Counted from the first letter of the stretch, positions 40,579 to 51,196 are shown. The stretch is 64,000 bases of DNA from Pseudocitrobacter faecalis (GCA_003315335.1 QNRL01000002.1:124001-188000), one strand, 5' to 3'. Numbers and translations are program-made. The notes: a model not told the origin generated them from the letters alone.

Positions 40579-40842
40579 ATGTTCACCGTAATTTTTGGTC
40601 GCCCGGGGTGCCCGTACTGTGTGCGTGCAAAAGAACTGGCTGAGAAACTGACGCAAGAACGCGACGACTTCAACTATCGCTACGTTGATATCCACGCGGA
40701 AGGCATCAGCAAAGCCGATCTGGAAAAAACAGTGGGTAAGCCGGTTGAGACGGTGCCGCAGATTTTTGTCGATCAGCAACACATCGGCGGCTGCACGGAT
40801 TTTGAAGCCTGGGCAAAAGAGACCCTCGGCCTGTACGCTTAA
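40579..40842 (+). CDS. grxA: Glutaredoxin 1
   Basis: GrxA is the glutathione-dependent disulfide reductase that serves ribonucleotide reductase and resets OxyR. The 87-residue protein has the CPYC active site (C11, C14), the TVP cis-proline loop (ETVPQIF) and the GG-C-TDF glutathione-binding turn; the last carries a Cys where E. coli has Tyr. The ATG at 40579 follows AGGAGAG. It is divergent from ybjC and convergent with ybjM, overlapping its end by 4 nt. Confidence 0.97.
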   Translation: MFTVIFGRPGCPYCVRAKELAEKLTQERDDFNYRYVDIHAEGISKADLEKTVGKPVETVPQIFVDQQHIGGCTDFEAWAKETLGLYA

Positions 40843-41246
40843 TCCTTTTGATGCCCATCCAGCGGGTGGGCGTCGGCATCACGGTTTTTCAGCCGTAATA
40901 ACGTGGTAACAAACAAGAAGCACAACGCCCCCAGCGCACACCAGAATACCGCACTAAACAGCCACGCCAGCTCCTGCCAGAACGAACGCTCAGAATAGAA
41001 AAACAGCCGCATCAGCACCATACATAAGGGTGCCGCCATAATCGCGCCGACCAGTGGCCGTAACACGCGACGTCCTGGCGAGATGAAGCTGGCGACCGCA
41101 CCGGGAATCAAAAAGAACAATAATCCCAGCTCAGGTGCGCCAGACGCGCGAAATGCGCCCTTCATATGCAGCAGCAATGAAAAGAAAACCACGATAAAAA
41201 GCAGGAAACAGCAGATCACGCCGGTCCAGCCGCGTTCAGATCTCAA
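40839..41246 (-). CDS. ybjM: Inner membrane protein YbjM
   Basis: YbjM is an uncharacterised 135-residue protein with about four membrane helices (such as VICCFLLFIVVFFSLLL and VFWCALGALCFLFVTTLL). The start is a TTG preceded by AGGAGG, matching the E. coli N-terminus in register. The last residues are charged and extend about ten residues beyond the E. coli protein, overlapping the end of grxA. Confidence 0.9.
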   Translation of the reverse strand: MRSERGWTGVICCFLLFIVVFFSLLLHMKGAFRASGAPELGLLFFLIPGAVASFISPGRRVLRPLVGAIMAAPLCMVLMRLFFYSERSFWQELAWLFSAVFWCALGALCFLFVTTLLRLKNRDADAHPLDGHQKD

Positions 41247-41520
41247 AGGATCCTCCTGAAAAATTCTCTATCAAACTCAACATTTCACCCATTGGGCGCC
41301 CAGTCAGATAAAGCATCTGGCCATCCGTGCCAAAACACTTAAGTATAAAAAGCGATTGTTGCTAGCCGAAGCGATAAGGAACGATTAAACTAACGGCTTC
41401 AATTTTTTGGTTATTTTGTAGGTACAGAACAGAGGCAACTACGCGGCTGTCTGAACCAAAACATTAGACTAAATAACCAACTCTTTCAACAAGTTACTGG
41501 TAAACAAGAAGTTAGTCTCC

Positions 41521-43206
41521 GTGAATATAAACGTCGCAGATTTGTTAAATGGGAATTACATCCTGTTATTATTCGTGGTGCTGGCACTTGGCCTTTGCCT
41601 GGGAAAATTACGTCTGGGTTCCGTTCAACTCGGTAATTCTATTGGCGTTTTAGTCGTCTCCCTGTTATTAGGCCAGCAGCATTTCAGTATTAACACGGAG
41701 GCGCTCAATCTCGGCTTTATGCTGTTTATTTTCTGTGTCGGCGTGGAAGCCGGGCCTAACTTTTTTTCAATTTTCTTTCGCGACGGCAAAAATTACCTGA
41801 TGCTGGCGCTGGTGATGGTTGGCAGCGCCCTGCTGATTGCCCTGGGCCTCGGTAAGCTGTTCGGCTGGGACATCGGTCTGACGGCCGGTATGCTCGCAGG
41901 CTCGATGACCTCCACCCCGGTACTGGTTGGCGCCGGTGATACCCTCCGCCATTCGGGAATGGAACCGGGCTTGTTAGCTATCGCTCAGGATCACTTAAGC
42001 CTCGGCTATGCCCTCACCTATTTGATTGGTCTGGTCAGCCTGATTGTCGGCGCGCGCTATCTGCCAAAACTGCAACATCAGGATCTGCAAACCAGCGCCC
42101 AGCAAATCGCCCGTGAACGTGGTCTGGATACGGACACCAATCGTAAAGTCTATCTGCCGGTTATCCGCGCCTATCGCGTCGGCCCGGAACTGGTGGCGTG
42201 GGCCGACGGTAAAAACCTGCGCGAGCTGGGCATCTATCGCCAGACCGGTTGCTACATTGAACGTATTCGCCGTAACGGTATTCTGGCGAACCCGGACGGC
42301 GACGCGGTGCTGCAGATGGGCGATGAGATTGCGCTGGTGGGATATCCGGACGCGCACGCCCGTCTCGACCCAAGCTTCCGCAACGGTAAAGAAGTGTTCG
42401 ATCGTGACCTGCTCGACATGCGTATCGTCACCGAAGAAATCGTGGTCAAAAACCACAATGCGGTGGGCCGCCGCCTGGCACAGCTGAAACTCACCGACCA
42501 CGGCTGTTTCCTTAACCGCGTCATTCGCAGCCAGATCGAAATGCCTATCGATGACAACGTGGTGCTCAACAAAGGTGATGTGCTTCAGGTCAGCGGTGAC
42601 GCACGACGCGTGAAGACCGTCGCCGACCGTATCGGCTTCGTCTCTATTCACAGCCAGGTTACCGATCTGCTGGCCTTCTGCGCCTTCTTTATTGTCGGCC
42701 TGATGATCGGTATGATCACCTTCCAGTTCAGCAACTTTAGCTTTGGCGTGGGTAACGCGGCAGGTCTGCTGTTCGCGGGCATCATGCTCGGCTTCCTGCG
42801 TGCCAACCACCCGACCTTCGGTTACATCCCGCAGGGCGCGCTGAATATGGTGAAAGAGTTCGGCCTGATGGTCTTTATGGCAGGCGTCGGTTTAAGCGCG
42901 GGCAGCGGCATCGGCAACAGCCTCGGCACGGTCGGCGGCCAGATGCTGGTCGCGGGGCTGATTGTCAGCCTGGTGCCGGTGGTGATTAGCTTCCTCTTTG
43001 GCGCGTACATTCTGCGCATGAACCGCGCGCTGCTCTTCGGCGCTATTATGGGCGCACGTACCTGTGCACCGGCTATGGAAATCATTAGCGACACTGCACG
43101 AAGCAACATTCCAGCGCTGGGCTACGCAGGCACCTACGCGATTGCTAACGTATTGTTAACATTGGCTGGTACGCTGATTATCATCATTTGGCCTGGGCTA
43201 GGATAA
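41521..43206 (+). CDS. ybjL: Putative transporter YbjL (AspT/YidE exchanger family)
   Basis: YbjL is a predicted inner-membrane anion exchanger of the AspT family; a substrate is not firmly established. The 561-residue protein has two blocks of membrane helices (about 1-180 and 380-561) around a cytoplasmic pair of TrkA-C (RCK-C) domains ([22 protein letters not shown]). The second block holds the conserved [13 protein letters not shown]. The start is GTG at 41521. It is followed at once by the rybB promoter and sRNA. Confidence 0.96.
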   Translation: MNINVADLLNGNYILLLFVVLALGLCLGKLRLGSVQLGNSIGVLVVSLLLGQQHFSINTEALNLGFMLFIFCVGVEAGPNFFSIFFRDGKNYLMLALVMVGSALLIALGLGKLFGWDIGLTAGMLAGSMTSTPVLVGAGDTLRHSGMEPGLLAIAQDHLSLGYALTYLIGLVSLIVGARYLPKLQHQDLQTSAQQIARERGLDTDTNRKVYLPVIRAYRVGPELVAWADGKNLRELGIYRQTGCYIERIRRNGILANPDGDAVLQMGDEIALVGYPDAHARLDPSFRNGKEVFDRDLLDMRIVTEEIVVKNHNAVGRRLAQLKLTDHGCFLNRVIRSQIEMPIDDNVVLNKGDVLQVSGDARRVKTVADRIGFVSIHSQVTDLLAFCAFFIVGLMIGMITFQFSNFSFGVGNAAGLLFAGIMLGFLRANHPTFGYIPQGALNMVKEFGLMVFMAGVGLSAGSGIGNSLGTVGGQMLVAGLIVSLVPVVISFLFGAYILRMNRALLFGAIMGARTCAPAMEIISDTARSNIPALGYAGTYAIANVLLTLAGTLIIIIWPGLG

Positions 43207-43248
43207 TTCTTAGTCTTAACGGTTTAGAAAAATTTTTAGGGATACAGA

Positions 43249-43276
43249 GAACTTTTCGCATAAGCGTCAGTCATAA
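43249..43276 (+). promoter_or_regulatory. Sigma-E promoter of rybB
   Basis: GAACTT (43249-43254), a 16-bp spacer and TCATAA (43271-43276) fit the sigma-E (RpoE) consensus GAACTT-N16-TCAAA/TCTGA, placing the start six bases downstream at the G of 43282. rybB is a well-known RpoE target. Confidence 0.85.
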
Positions 43277-43281
43277 CTTAT

Positions 43282-43362
43282 GCCACTGCTTTTCTTTGAT
43301 GTCCCCATTTTGTGGAGCCCATCAACCCCGCCAGATTTGGTTCAAGGTTGATGGGTTTTTTG
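43282..43362 (+). ncRNA. rybB: RybB small RNA
   Basis: RybB is the Hfq-dependent sRNA made under envelope stress that represses outer-membrane porin mRNAs. The 5' seed GCCACTGCTTTTCTTTGATG is identical to the E. coli RNA I know, and the 3' end is the rho-independent terminator CCCATCAACC / GGTTGATGGG followed by T6. The location between ybjL and rcdA is the same as in E. coli. The only differences I notice are in the terminator loop. It probably also ends ybjL transcription. Confidence 0.96.
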
Positions 43363-43366
43363 TTTT

Positions 43367-43915
43367 CTACAGCCCCTCACCCGCAATCCTCCCCACTGTT
43401 TCCCGTATCTGCCCCTTTGTCAGCGGCTGGCGGTCGGTGACAAAATGCAGTGTCATCCCTTCGATAAACGCATCCAGTGCGCGGGCGGTTGCCGGATCAA
43501 ACCACTGCTCCAGCGTTTGCTGGCTGCGCTGCATCCAGTTTTGCATCACGCCTTTCAGCGCCGGGCGAGTCCCCGCGAAGGCGTACAGCTGATACATCAG
43601 CGTCATATTACGTGGCGTGGTGACTTCGCTGCTAAAGATAAGCTGAGTGATGGCATCACAGGCGGCAACAGGGTTTTCAACCGCACAAAAGAAGTCACGA
43701 TACTCCTGAGACATCCGTTCGGTGAATACTGTGAACGCTTCCACCAGTAACGCTTCTATACCTTCAAAGTAATAGGTCATCGAGCCAAGCGGAACATCCG
43801 CGCAGCTGGCGATTTTGCGGTGCGTGACAGCGCTGATGCCATGAGCGGCAATGGTTTCCAGCGTGGCGTCAAGGATGCGCTCCCGGCGCTGCGGATCGTT
43901 GGGTCGACGGGCCAT
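43367..43915 (-). CDS. rcdA: TetR-family regulator RcdA
   Basis: RcdA (YbjK) is a TetR-family DNA-binding protein; in E. coli it activates csgD and other stress and biofilm genes. The 182-residue protein has the N-terminal helix-turn-helix ([20 protein letters not shown]), then the TetR ligand-binding core with [15 protein letters not shown]. It is convergent with rybB and divergent from ybjJ, which it may also regulate. Confidence 0.93.
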   Translation of the reverse strand: MARRPNDPQRRERILDATLETIAAHGISAVTHRKIASCADVPLGSMTYYFEGIEALLVEAFTVFTERMSQEYRDFFCAVENPVAACDAITQLIFSSEVTTPRNMTLMYQLYAFAGTRPALKGVMQNWMQRSQQTLEQWFDPATARALDAFIEGMTLHFVTDRQPLTKGQIRETVGRIAGEGL

Positions 43916-44002
43916 ATTTCTCCTCGTTTGTTTGTGTACAAATGTACACAGCCTTGCTAGTGTTGTCGCATCATTTCGTCAACTTCGCTAAGGGATAACA
44001 AC

Positions 44003-45199
44003 GTGACGCCCCGCAAAGCCCTTCAGTTGCGCATGTATGCGCTGTTTATGTTCTTCTTTTTACCGGGCTTGCTGATGGCCTCCTGGGCGACACGTACGCC
44101 TGCAATCCGCGATATTTTATCGGTATCAACGGCGGAGATGGGCATTGTGCTGTTCGGGCTATCGGTGGGCTCAATGAGCGGGATTCTTTGTTCGGCTCCG
44201 TTGGTGAAACGTTTTGGCACGCGCAAAGTTATTCGCACCACCATGTCATGCGCCGTCATCGGGATGCTGATTTTAAGCATCGCGCTCTGGTTCAGTTCAG
44301 CGTGGATTTTTGCCGCCGGGCTGGCGGTGTTTGGCGGCAGCTTTGGCGCGGCGGAAGTGGCTATTAACGTAGAAGGCGCTGCCGTAGAACAAGAGATGAA
44401 AAAAACCGTACTACCGATGATGCATGGTTTTTACAGTTTCGGCACGCTGGTGGGCGCGGGTGTTGGGATGGCGTTAACCGCCTTTGGTCTACCCGCTATG
44501 TGGCATATCGCCCTGGCGGCGCTGGTGGGCATTGCGCCTATCGCTATCGCCATTCGGGCGATCCCCGAAGGAACCGGTAAAAACGCCGCAGAAGGCACCG
44601 AACATAGTGAGAAAGGGGTACCTTTCTGGCGAGATATGCAACTGATGCTGATCGGCGTTGTGGTGCTGGCGATGGCATTTGCTGAAGGCTCAGCGAATGA
44701 CTGGTTACCGCTGCTGATGGTTGACGGCCACGGGTTTAGCCCGAAGTCCGGTGCCTTGATTTACGCCGGTTTCACCCTGGGCATGACCATTGGCCGCTTT
44801 ACCGGAGGCTGGTTCATTGACCGCTATAGCCGCGTGACGGTGGTGCGCGCCAGTGCGCTGATGGGCGCGCTGGGTATTGCGCTGATCATCTTTGTCGATG
44901 TTGATTGGGTGGCCGGTGTATCCGTTATTTTATGGGGGCTGGGCGCGTCGTTGGGCTTCCCGCTGACCATTTCCGCCGCCAGCGATACCGGCCCGGATGC
45001 GCCGACGCGCGTTAGCGTGGTCGCCACCACCGGTTACCTTGCTTTTCTCGTCGGGCCGCCGCTGCTGGGCTTCCTCGGCGAACATTATGGTCTGCGCAGC
45101 GCCATGCTCGCCGTACTGGCGCTGGTACTGATCGCCGCGCTGGTGGCGCGCGCGGTGGCGAAACCTGAACCCCACGTTGTGATGGAGAGTAATGGATGA
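44003..45199 (+). CDS. ybjJ: MFS transporter YbjJ
   Basis: YbjJ is a 12-helix major facilitator superfamily protein of unknown substrate. The 398-residue product has motifs of the fucose permease-like group ([53 protein letters not shown]). It starts at a GTG after AAGGGA and overlaps ybjI by 4 nt (ATGA), so the two are coupled. A divergent TetR regulator (rcdA) precedes it. Confidence 0.94.
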   Translation: MTPRKALQLRMYALFMFFFLPGLLMASWATRTPAIRDILSVSTAEMGIVLFGLSVGSMSGILCSAPLVKRFGTRKVIRTTMSCAVIGMLILSIALWFSSAWIFAAGLAVFGGSFGAAEVAINVEGAAVEQEMKKTVLPMMHGFYSFGTLVGAGVGMALTAFGLPAMWHIALAALVGIAPIAIAIRAIPEGTGKNAAEGTEHSEKGVPFWRDMQLMLIGVVVLAMAFAEGSANDWLPLLMVDGHGFSPKSGALIYAGFTLGMTIGRFTGGWFIDRYSRVTVVRASALMGALGIALIIFVDVDWVAGVSVILWGLGASLGFPLTISAASDTGPDAPTRVSVVATTGYLAFLVGPPLLGFLGEHYGLRSAMLAVLALVLIAALVARAVAKPEPHVVMESNG

Positions 45200-46008
45200 G
45201 TATCAAACTGATTGCAGTCGACATGGATGGCACCTTCCTCAGCGATGCGAAAACCTATAATCGCGAGCGTTTCCTGGCTCAATATCAGCGCATGAAACAG
45301 CAAGGTATCCGCTTCGCGGTCGCCAGCGGTAACCAGTATTATCAGCTCATCTCCTTCTTCCCGGAGATTGCTGATGAAATCGCGTTTGTTGCCGAAAATG
45401 GTGGCTGGGTAGTGGATGCCGGAGAAGATATTTTTAACTGCAGTATTCCGAAGCCGCATTTTCAGGACGTGGTGCGTTATCTGCAAACCCGGACTGAACT
45501 GGAGATTATCGCCTGCGGGAAACAGAGCGCTTATACGCTAAAACGCTACGATCAGGCATTCAAAGATATTGCCATCCGCTACTATCATCGTCTGGAAGAA
45601 GTGGATAACTTCGACAACATTGACGATACCTTCCTCAAGTTTGGTCTTAACGTCCCGGATACTCTGGTTCCCGAGATGCAAAAACTGATTCATGAAGAAG
45701 TGGGCGATATGCTCACCGCCGTCACCACCGGACATGGCAGTATCGACCTTATCGTTCCAGGCGTTCATAAAGCGAACGGTCTGCGTCTGCTCCAGACACG
45801 TTGGGGTATTGATGACAGCGAAGTTCTCGCCTTCGGCGACAGTGGTAATGATATCGAAATGCTGCAACAGGCAGGCTATGGTTTTGCAATGGCGAATGCT
45901 TCTGATGTGGTGAAATCAGTCGCGAAATACCGCGCGCCGCATAATAACGAGGAAGGCGTGCTGGAGATTATTGAGAAAGCGCTAAACGGGGAAGCCCCGT
46001 TCGCCTGA
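45196..46008 (+). CDS. ybjI: HAD-family FMN/sugar phosphatase YbjI
   Basis: YbjI is a Cof-type HAD phosphatase; the E. coli enzyme dephosphorylates FMN and sugar phosphates such as erythrose 4-phosphate. The 270-residue protein has the nucleophile motif VDMDGTFL (D9, D11), and motif [13 protein letters not shown]. It is translationally coupled to ybjJ. Confidence 0.96.
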   Translation: MSIKLIAVDMDGTFLSDAKTYNRERFLAQYQRMKQQGIRFAVASGNQYYQLISFFPEIADEIAFVAENGGWVVDAGEDIFNCSIPKPHFQDVVRYLQTRTELEIIACGKQSAYTLKRYDQAFKDIAIRYYHRLEEVDNFDNIDDTFLKFGLNVPDTLVPEMQKLIHEEVGDMLTAVTTGHGSIDLIVPGVHKANGLRLLQTRWGIDDSEVLAFGDSGNDIEMLQQAGYGFAMANASDVVKSVAKYRAPHNNEEGVLEIIEKALNGEAPFA

Positions 46009-46014
46009 ATGACT

Positions 46015-46035
46015 GCCCGGCAGCGCTTGCCGGGC
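46015..46035. terminator. Hairpin between convergent ybjI and mdfA
   Basis: GCCCGGCA and TGCCGGGC form an 8-bp GC-rich stem with loop GCGCT, directly after the ybjI stop and before the mdfA stop. No T-run follows, so termination is likely but not certain. Confidence 0.55.
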
Positions 46036-46042
46036 ACACACA

Positions 46043-47278
46043 TTATTGCGGTTGGTTACTGCTGCCGACCGTTTTATCTTTCAAAAAGAAAACAACCGCC
46101 ACCAGCCACAGCACGCCGTTTGCCAGGTTGAAGAGGCTAAACAGCCCATTCCCCCCTTGCAGGTACATGTGTTTGCTGACTTCGATGCCGACGGTAAAAA
46201 TCAGCATCTGCAACATCCCCATCGCCGCCGAAACGGTGCCTTTACTCATCTCACTGGCAAACAGCGTCAGACGCATCAGGCCGGCATTCGCCACGCCAAT
46301 ACCAAACGCGTAAACGCTCAATCCTGCCGTCATCCACAGATACGCGTGTGAAGACACAACCGTCGCAGCCGCAGCCAGCACTAAACCGGCCATTATTGGC
46401 CAACCGCCCATGATAATCAGCGAACGCACGGAACGCCGAGAGGTCAGGCGCGCCAGCGTCAGGTTTCCGGCGATCAGCGCGCCGAAGATAGGTACCTGTA
46501 ACAGGCCATATTCATAGCTGCTTGCCTGCTCACCGCTGATAATAATCACCGGCGACTGGGCAATCCACGCCAGCAACGGCAGGCTAACAAAACCCGTCGC
46601 CAGCGCACCCGCCAGGAAACGTCCATTTTTGAGCACCAGCGCGTAATCTCGACCTAGCTCACCGAGAGAAAGCTTTTCACCAATACGCGTGGCGGTTTCC
46701 GGCATCGCACGGAACAAACCGCCAAAAGCGACAACCGAGAGCCCCGCGAACAGCACAAACATGCCTTCCCACGGCGCAACGTGCACCCAGGCCGCACCGA
46801 CCAGTGGGCCAAGCAATGGCGCAATCAGCGCAACGTTCGCCATCAGTGCGGTAATTTTAATGCAGGTGGCTTCGTCGAAAGATTCCTGAATTGCCGCATA
46901 GCCTACCGCGCCGATAAAACACAGGCTGACCCCTTGCAGAAAACGGAGGAAAATAAACTGCTCAATATTCTGCACCAGCAGCGTGGCGAGACAGGTAACG
47001 ATAAACCACACCACGCCGGTCAACATCACCGGACGGCGGCCAATACGGTCAGAAAGCGGCCCCAGCAGCCACTGTAAAAACATGCCGCCTGCCATATACG
47101 CCGTCATTGAGGTGGGAACCCACTCGTTGCCCGCGTTGAATTGTTCTACCACCGCCAGCATTCCCGGCTGAATCATATCGTTACCGATATAGGTGGAGAA
47201 TTCGTACAGTACCAGACAGAGCGGAAAAAGCAGCGCCTGACGGCCCAGACGTTTGCCGGAAACAGAGGGATGACTCAT
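46043..47278 (-). CDS. mdfA: Multidrug efflux MFS transporter MdfA (Cmr)
   Basis: MdfA exports chloramphenicol, cationic lipophilic drugs and also alkali cations in exchange for protons. The 411-residue protein has 12 membrane helices and the key charged residues E26 and D34 in [14 protein letters not shown], and motif A with [14 protein letters not shown]. The ATG at 47278 gives the family start, though its ribosome site is weak; an upstream in-frame start would add a non-hydrophobic 31-residue extension. Confidence 0.96.
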   Translation of the reverse strand: MSHPSVSGKRLGRQALLFPLCLVLYEFSTYIGNDMIQPGMLAVVEQFNAGNEWVPTSMTAYMAGGMFLQWLLGPLSDRIGRRPVMLTGVVWFIVTCLATLLVQNIEQFIFLRFLQGVSLCFIGAVGYAAIQESFDEATCIKITALMANVALIAPLLGPLVGAAWVHVAPWEGMFVLFAGLSVVAFGGLFRAMPETATRIGEKLSLGELGRDYALVLKNGRFLAGALATGFVSLPLLAWIAQSPVIIISGEQASSYEYGLLQVPIFGALIAGNLTLARLTSRRSVRSLIIMGGWPIMAGLVLAAAATVVSSHAYLWMTAGLSVYAFGIGVANAGLMRLTLFASEMSKGTVSAAMGMLQMLIFTVGIEVSKHMYLQGGNGLFSLFNLANGVLWLVAVVFFLKDKTVGSSNQPQ

Positions 47279-47545
47279 GACCAAAACTAACTCAGTGTAA
47301 AAACGCGCAAGTTTAATCCACACATCGTAGTGACGATAGTAAATTATCGCCTGGATGTAATATTTCCGCACAATTTTACTCGTTTAAGGTTTGCTTAACG
47401 TTGAGCAGGTATAGTGTGCTGAATTCAACGAGTTAGCCTGATTAGCACGTGCATGTGAAAGCGGAATTAAGACTATCCCTCTTTACCGCTGCGGTTAAGC
47501 TTTTTAAGGTATCGGTCATTAATCTGTCATAAAAGTCTGGATGTT

Positions 47546-48154
47546 ATGCTGGAAACCCTGAACCACCAACTCTTCGCACTATTGAATGCCACACCCGCTT
47601 CGGCGCAGTGGTTAATCTCCCTGGCGACCTTTATCGCCCGTGACCTGATTTCAATCGTGCCCTTCCTGGCGGCTGCGCTCTGGCTATGGGGGCCGAAACA
47701 GCAGGTTTGCGCCCAGCGTCAGTTGGTGGTCAAAACCGCTCTGGCGATTGTCGTCGCCCTGACGCTTTCATGGGTGGTGGGCCATCTGTTCCCGCACGAT
47801 CGTCCATTTGTCGACGGCGTGGGCTACAACTTCCTGCCGCATGCCGCAGACGACTCTTTCCCAAGCGATCACGGCACGGTGATTTTCACCTTCGCCCTCG
47901 CCTTCCTGTTCTGGCACCGTTTGTGGTCCGGCGCTGTGTTAATGGTTATCGCCGGTGCAATTGCCTGGTCACGTGTTTATCTTGGCGTGCACTGGCCTAT
48001 CGATATGCTCGGTGGTTTCCTGAGCGGGCTTATCGGCTGCCTGACCTCACAGATGCTGTGGCACCACTTTGGTAGCCAGATTTATCAGCGCCTGCAATCC
48101 CTTTACCGCATGCTGTTCTCGCTGCCAATCCGCAAAGGTTGGGTGCGTGACTAA
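47546..48154 (+). CDS. ybjG: Undecaprenyl-diphosphate phosphatase YbjG (PAP2 family)
   Basis: YbjG recycles undecaprenyl pyrophosphate for peptidoglycan synthesis, on the periplasmic face of the inner membrane. The 202-residue protein has several helices and the three PAP2 motifs: HDRPF, PSDHG (S and H catalytic) and SRVYLGVHWPIDM. The E. coli gene is induced by envelope stress. deoR follows after a CTCCGGC/GCCGGAG hairpin at 48186-48204. Confidence 0.95.
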   Translation: MLETLNHQLFALLNATPASAQWLISLATFIARDLISIVPFLAAALWLWGPKQQVCAQRQLVVKTALAIVVALTLSWVVGHLFPHDRPFVDGVGYNFLPHAADDSFPSDHGTVIFTFALAFLFWHRLWSGAVLMVIAGAIAWSRVYLGVHWPIDMLGGFLSGLIGCLTSQMLWHHFGSQIYQRLQSLYRMLFSLPIRKGWVRD

Positions 48155-48223
48155 GCTGTCAGGCACAGGTAATATGACAGGCTGACTCCGGCGCCCTGCC
48201 GGAGCTGGCCCGGTAGAGGAAAC

Positions 48224-48982
48224 ATGGAAACACGACGCGACGAGCGGATTGGTCAACTCATTCAGGCATTAAAACGTAGCGATAAACTGCACCTTAAAGA
48301 AGCGGCGGCGCTATTGGGTGTCTCAGAAATGACGGTTCGCCGTGACCTGAATAGCCAGGGCGGGCCAGTGGTGCTGCTCGGCGGCTACATCGTCCTCGAA
48401 CCGCGAAGTGCCTCGCATTATCTCTTAAGCGATCAAAAAACACGCCTGGTGGAGGAGAAGAAACGTGCGGCACAGCATGCTGCGCAGTTGCTTAAAGCCC
48501 ACCAGATGGCCTTTTTCGACTGCGGGACAACGACGCCGTGGATCATCGATGCGATTGATAATGACCTGCCTTTTACCGGCGTTTGCTATTCACTGAACAC
48601 CTTTCTGGCGTTGCAGGAAAAACCCAACTGCAAAGTGATCCTCTGCGGAGGGGAATTTCATGCCAGCAACGCCATCTTTAAACCGCTGAGCGAGCACGAC
48701 ACGCTCGCCCATCTTTGCCCGGATATCGCCTTCTATTCCGCGGCAGGCATCGATATGATTCAGGGCGCAACCTGCTTTAATCTTGAAGAGCTGCCGGTAA
48801 AACACTGGGCGATGCGTCAGGCTCGTTATCACGTACTTGTGGCGGATCACAGTAAATTTGGCAAGGTACGCCCGGCCAGAATGGGCGCGCTGGAAAAATT
48901 TGATGTGCTTGTCAGTGATGCAGCACCTGAGCGTCCTTTGCAGGACTACTGCAAAAGCAAGAAGATTGAATTGCTGTGGTAA
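48224..48982 (+). CDS. deoR: Deoxyribose operon repressor DeoR
   Basis: DeoR represses deoCABD and nupG and responds to deoxyribose 5-phosphate. The 252-residue protein has an N-terminal helix-turn-helix (LHLKEAAALLGVSEMTVRRD) and a sugar-phosphate-sensing isomerase-like domain (FFDCGTTTPWI, ADHSKFGKVRPARMG). Length and order match E. coli. Confidence 0.98.
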   Translation: METRRDERIGQLIQALKRSDKLHLKEAAALLGVSEMTVRRDLNSQGGPVVLLGGYIVLEPRSASHYLLSDQKTRLVEEKKRAAQHAAQLLKAHQMAFFDCGTTTPWIIDAIDNDLPFTGVCYSLNTFLALQEKPNCKVILCGGEFHASNAIFKPLSEHDTLAHLCPDIAFYSAAGIDMIQGATCFNLEELPVKHWAMRQARYHVLVADHSKFGKVRPARMGALEKFDVLVSDAAPERPLQDYCKSKKIELLW

Positions 48983-48990
48983 GTGTGAGA

Positions 48991-49027
48991 ATTAACATCA
49001 TACGAATAATTTCCGTATGATGTTAAT
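48991..49027. terminator. Long perfect hairpin after deoR
   Basis: ATTAACATCATACG and CGTATGATGTTAAT form a 14-bp perfect stem with a 9-nt loop, 8 bp after the deoR stop. A classical T-run is missing, but the stem probably separates deoR from the opposing small genes. Confidence 0.7.
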
Positions 49028-49052
49028 CACTCTTCCTGCGACAAATATATAT

Positions 49053-49265
49053 TTAGTCTATATATCCATCGTCCTTCATTTTGGTGTTTTCGCAATATTC
49101 TCGCCGACATAAACCGACAATCAATACGACGAAATCCAGTACGCCAGCGGTGATGGATATTTTAATAAACGTCCAGCCATTAAGCGGGACAAACCATAGC
49201 TGAATAAGCGCCAGACATGACCATGCCACCAGGATTATCAGACAGACAATGATGGTTGTTTTCAT
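49053..49265 (-). CDS. Small hypothetical membrane protein
   Basis: This 70-residue protein has two hydrophobic helices (IIVCLIILVAWSCLALIQLW and AGVLDFVVLIVGLC) and a charged tail; I do not recognise a family. It overlaps the upstream small gene by 4 nt, so they are coupled. Both are more AT-rich than the surrounding core genes and are not found at this place in E. coli K-12, suggesting local acquisition. Confidence 0.7.
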   Translation of the reverse strand: MKTTIIVCLIILVAWSCLALIQLWFVPLNGWTFIKISITAGVLDFVVLIVGLCRREYCENTKMKDDGYID

Positions 49266-49474
49266 ACTTCTCTTTCAAGAACAATAACATAGGCTTCGCG
49301 CATAAAAAACAGCAGCATACGGCGATTATCCTTTTCCATCGTCACGACTCGCCAACCTTCTTTGGCATTTTTATTGAGAAAATCACTTAACTTAACAGGG
49401 TTGATTTTTGATCCGCCCAAGAGCAGGCTCCCCAGCATACCTTCCTTATAAATAACAGCTTTATATTCCTTCAC
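49262..49474 (-). CDS. DUF4177-like small protein
   Basis: This 70-residue protein (MKEYKAVIYKEG, LSDFLNKNAKEGWRVVTMEK, FFMREAYVIVLER) fits the DUF4177 pattern: a short beta-alpha-beta domain with the EGWRVV turn and a final hydrophobic strand. Function is unknown. The start is a GTG. It forms a two-gene unit with the membrane protein downstream. Confidence 0.72.
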   Translation of the reverse strand: MKEYKAVIYKEGMLGSLLLGGSKINPVKLSDFLNKNAKEGWRVVTMEKDNRRMLLFFMREAYVIVLEREV

Positions 49475-49650
49475 GAGGGTCTCTCTAATAAAAATAAATA
49501 ATAGTTAGATATTTTCTTATTCACAAAAAATAAGAATGTGCCAACGGTGCAGCCATACTATTATCGGGGGTCGTCAACGAGAGACAATTTAGGAAATCTT
49601 AATGATATATTAAGAAAATACGGGCAAAGAGTTGCGTCTGCTTTGTTCTT

Positions 49651-49732
49651 GCCGGATGGGGCATAAACGCCTTATCCGGCCTACAAGGTTTTGCACTGCT
49701 TTGTAGGCCTGATAAGCGTAGCGCATCAGGCA
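49651..49732. repeat. BIME downstream of dacC
   Basis: GCCGGATGGGGCATAAACGC, CTTATCCGGCCTAC, then TTTGTAGGCCTGATAAGCG and GCGCATCAGGCAA: two opposed REP modules, nearly the same as the BIME at 13601, including 5' flank. Confidence 0.88.
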
Positions 49733-49753
49733 ATTTCGCCCGTGGTGAATGGA

Positions 49754-50956
49754 TTAAGAGAACCAGCCACCAAACCATTCATGGAATTTCATCAGCACGA
49801 AATCGAGCATCCGGTTAAAGAACCCGCCCTCTTCCACGGCTTCCATCACGATCAACGGACGCTGCTCGATGGTTTTATCATTCAGTTTAAAGTCGATAGT
49901 CCCGACAACCTGACCTTTCTTCAGCGGCGCGGTAAGTTGCGGCTGAGTCAGGGAGTAGCTGGCCTTCAGGTTTTTCAGTTGCCCTTTCGGTATGGTAATC
50001 GAGCCCGCTTCGCCTGCGCCCAGTTTCGCTTCGCTGGTATTACCAAACCAGACGCGCTGCGTCACAAAGGTGGCGTCTGGCTTAATTGGCGTCACCGTTT
50101 CAAAGAAGCGGAAGCCCCAGGTCAGCAGTTTCTCTGATTCACCAAAACGGATGCGGTCTGTTTTGGTGCCGAGTACCACGGAGATCAGGCGCATTTCACC
50201 CTGGCTGGCGGACGCTACCAGGTTATAGCCAGCACCGGCGGTGGTACCGGTTTTCACGCCATCGACGTTCAGGCTTGAGCTCCATAACAGACGGTTACGG
50301 TTTGGCTGGCGAATGTTATTAAAGGTGAATTCTTTCTCTTTGTGGATCGCGTACTCTTCGGGCACATCGTGGATCATGGCTTTAGTCAGCAAGGCCATAT
50401 CGCGCGCAGTACTGAACTGCCCCGGCGCATCAAGGCCGTGGACGGTTTTAAAGGTGGTATTGGTAAGGCCAATCTTCTGCGCGTAGCCGTTCATCAGGCT
50501 CACGAAAGAGTCCTGGCTGCCCGCGACGTAATCCGCAATAGCGATACTGGCGTCGTTACCGGACTGGATAATCACCCCTTTATTCAGGTTCTCAACGGAA
50601 ACCTGCTCGCCCGGTTTGAGGAACATGACGGAAGAGCCGCGCAGTACCGGGTTGCCGGTCGCCCACGCATCTTTCCCGATAGTCACCATGTCGGTCGGCT
50701 TAATTTTTCCCGCTTTCAGCGCCTGTCCCACGACGTAGCTGGTCATAATTTTGGTCAGGCTGGCCGGGTCAAGTTTTTCGTCCGCATTCCCTTCGGTTAA
50801 CACTTTACCGCTGGAGTAATCCATCAGGATCCACGCGCGTGCGTCAATCGACGGCGCATCAGGAAGTTGTTCCGCCGCCTGCACAGCAGGTGCGACAAGA
50901 AGTAAAAGAACAGAGCCCGTCACCAGGCCACGAAGGGAAAAAGCATCACGCGTCAT
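49754..50956 (-). CDS. dacC: D-alanyl-D-alanine carboxypeptidase DacC (PBP6a)
   Basis: DacC trims the terminal D-alanine from peptidoglycan pentapeptides in the periplasm and stabilises the wall in stationary phase. The 400-residue protein has a signal peptide (cut after AVQA), the SxxK motif SLTK (S66, K69), the SGN motif in [10 protein letters not shown] and KTG in VDGVKTGTT, plus the C-terminal PBP5-like domain ending in an amphipathic membrane anchor ([17 protein letters not shown]). The ATG at 50956 gives the E. coli length. Confidence 0.98.
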   Translation of the reverse strand: MTRDAFSLRGLVTGSVLLLLVAPAVQAAEQLPDAPSIDARAWILMDYSSGKVLTEGNADEKLDPASLTKIMTSYVVGQALKAGKIKPTDMVTIGKDAWATGNPVLRGSSVMFLKPGEQVSVENLNKGVIIQSGNDASIAIADYVAGSQDSFVSLMNGYAQKIGLTNTTFKTVHGLDAPGQFSTARDMALLTKAMIHDVPEEYAIHKEKEFTFNNIRQPNRNRLLWSSSLNVDGVKTGTTAGAGYNLVASASQGEMRLISVVLGTKTDRIRFGESEKLLTWGFRFFETVTPIKPDATFVTQRVWFGNTSEAKLGAGEAGSITIPKGQLKNLKASYSLTQPQLTAPLKKGQVVGTIDFKLNDKTIEQRPLIVMEAVEEGGFFNRMLDFVLMKFHEWFGGWFS

Positions 50957-51196
50957 AAAAGCCACCCAAGTATCCATTCCAAAAAAACACGCCACTACCG
51001 TAACCGTGCTGCACCAGGCGGTGAGTAATAACGTATAAACTCTCTTAAAGAAACAGTGAGTTGGTAAAGTTTTTTAAGTTTACGCAAGATCCTCTGGATG
51101 TGCGAAAAACCTGAACAATTTTTTGATCGAGATTGCCTAAAGACTAAGATTGAATCACCATGCAAAAACGTACTGATACGAAACACTGGAGTGGTT

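Noticed and set aside
48186..48204. GC-rich hairpin between ybjG and deoR as a transcription terminator
   Set aside because: There is no T-run and the deoR ribosome site follows closely; it may be regulatory, but termination cannot be supported.
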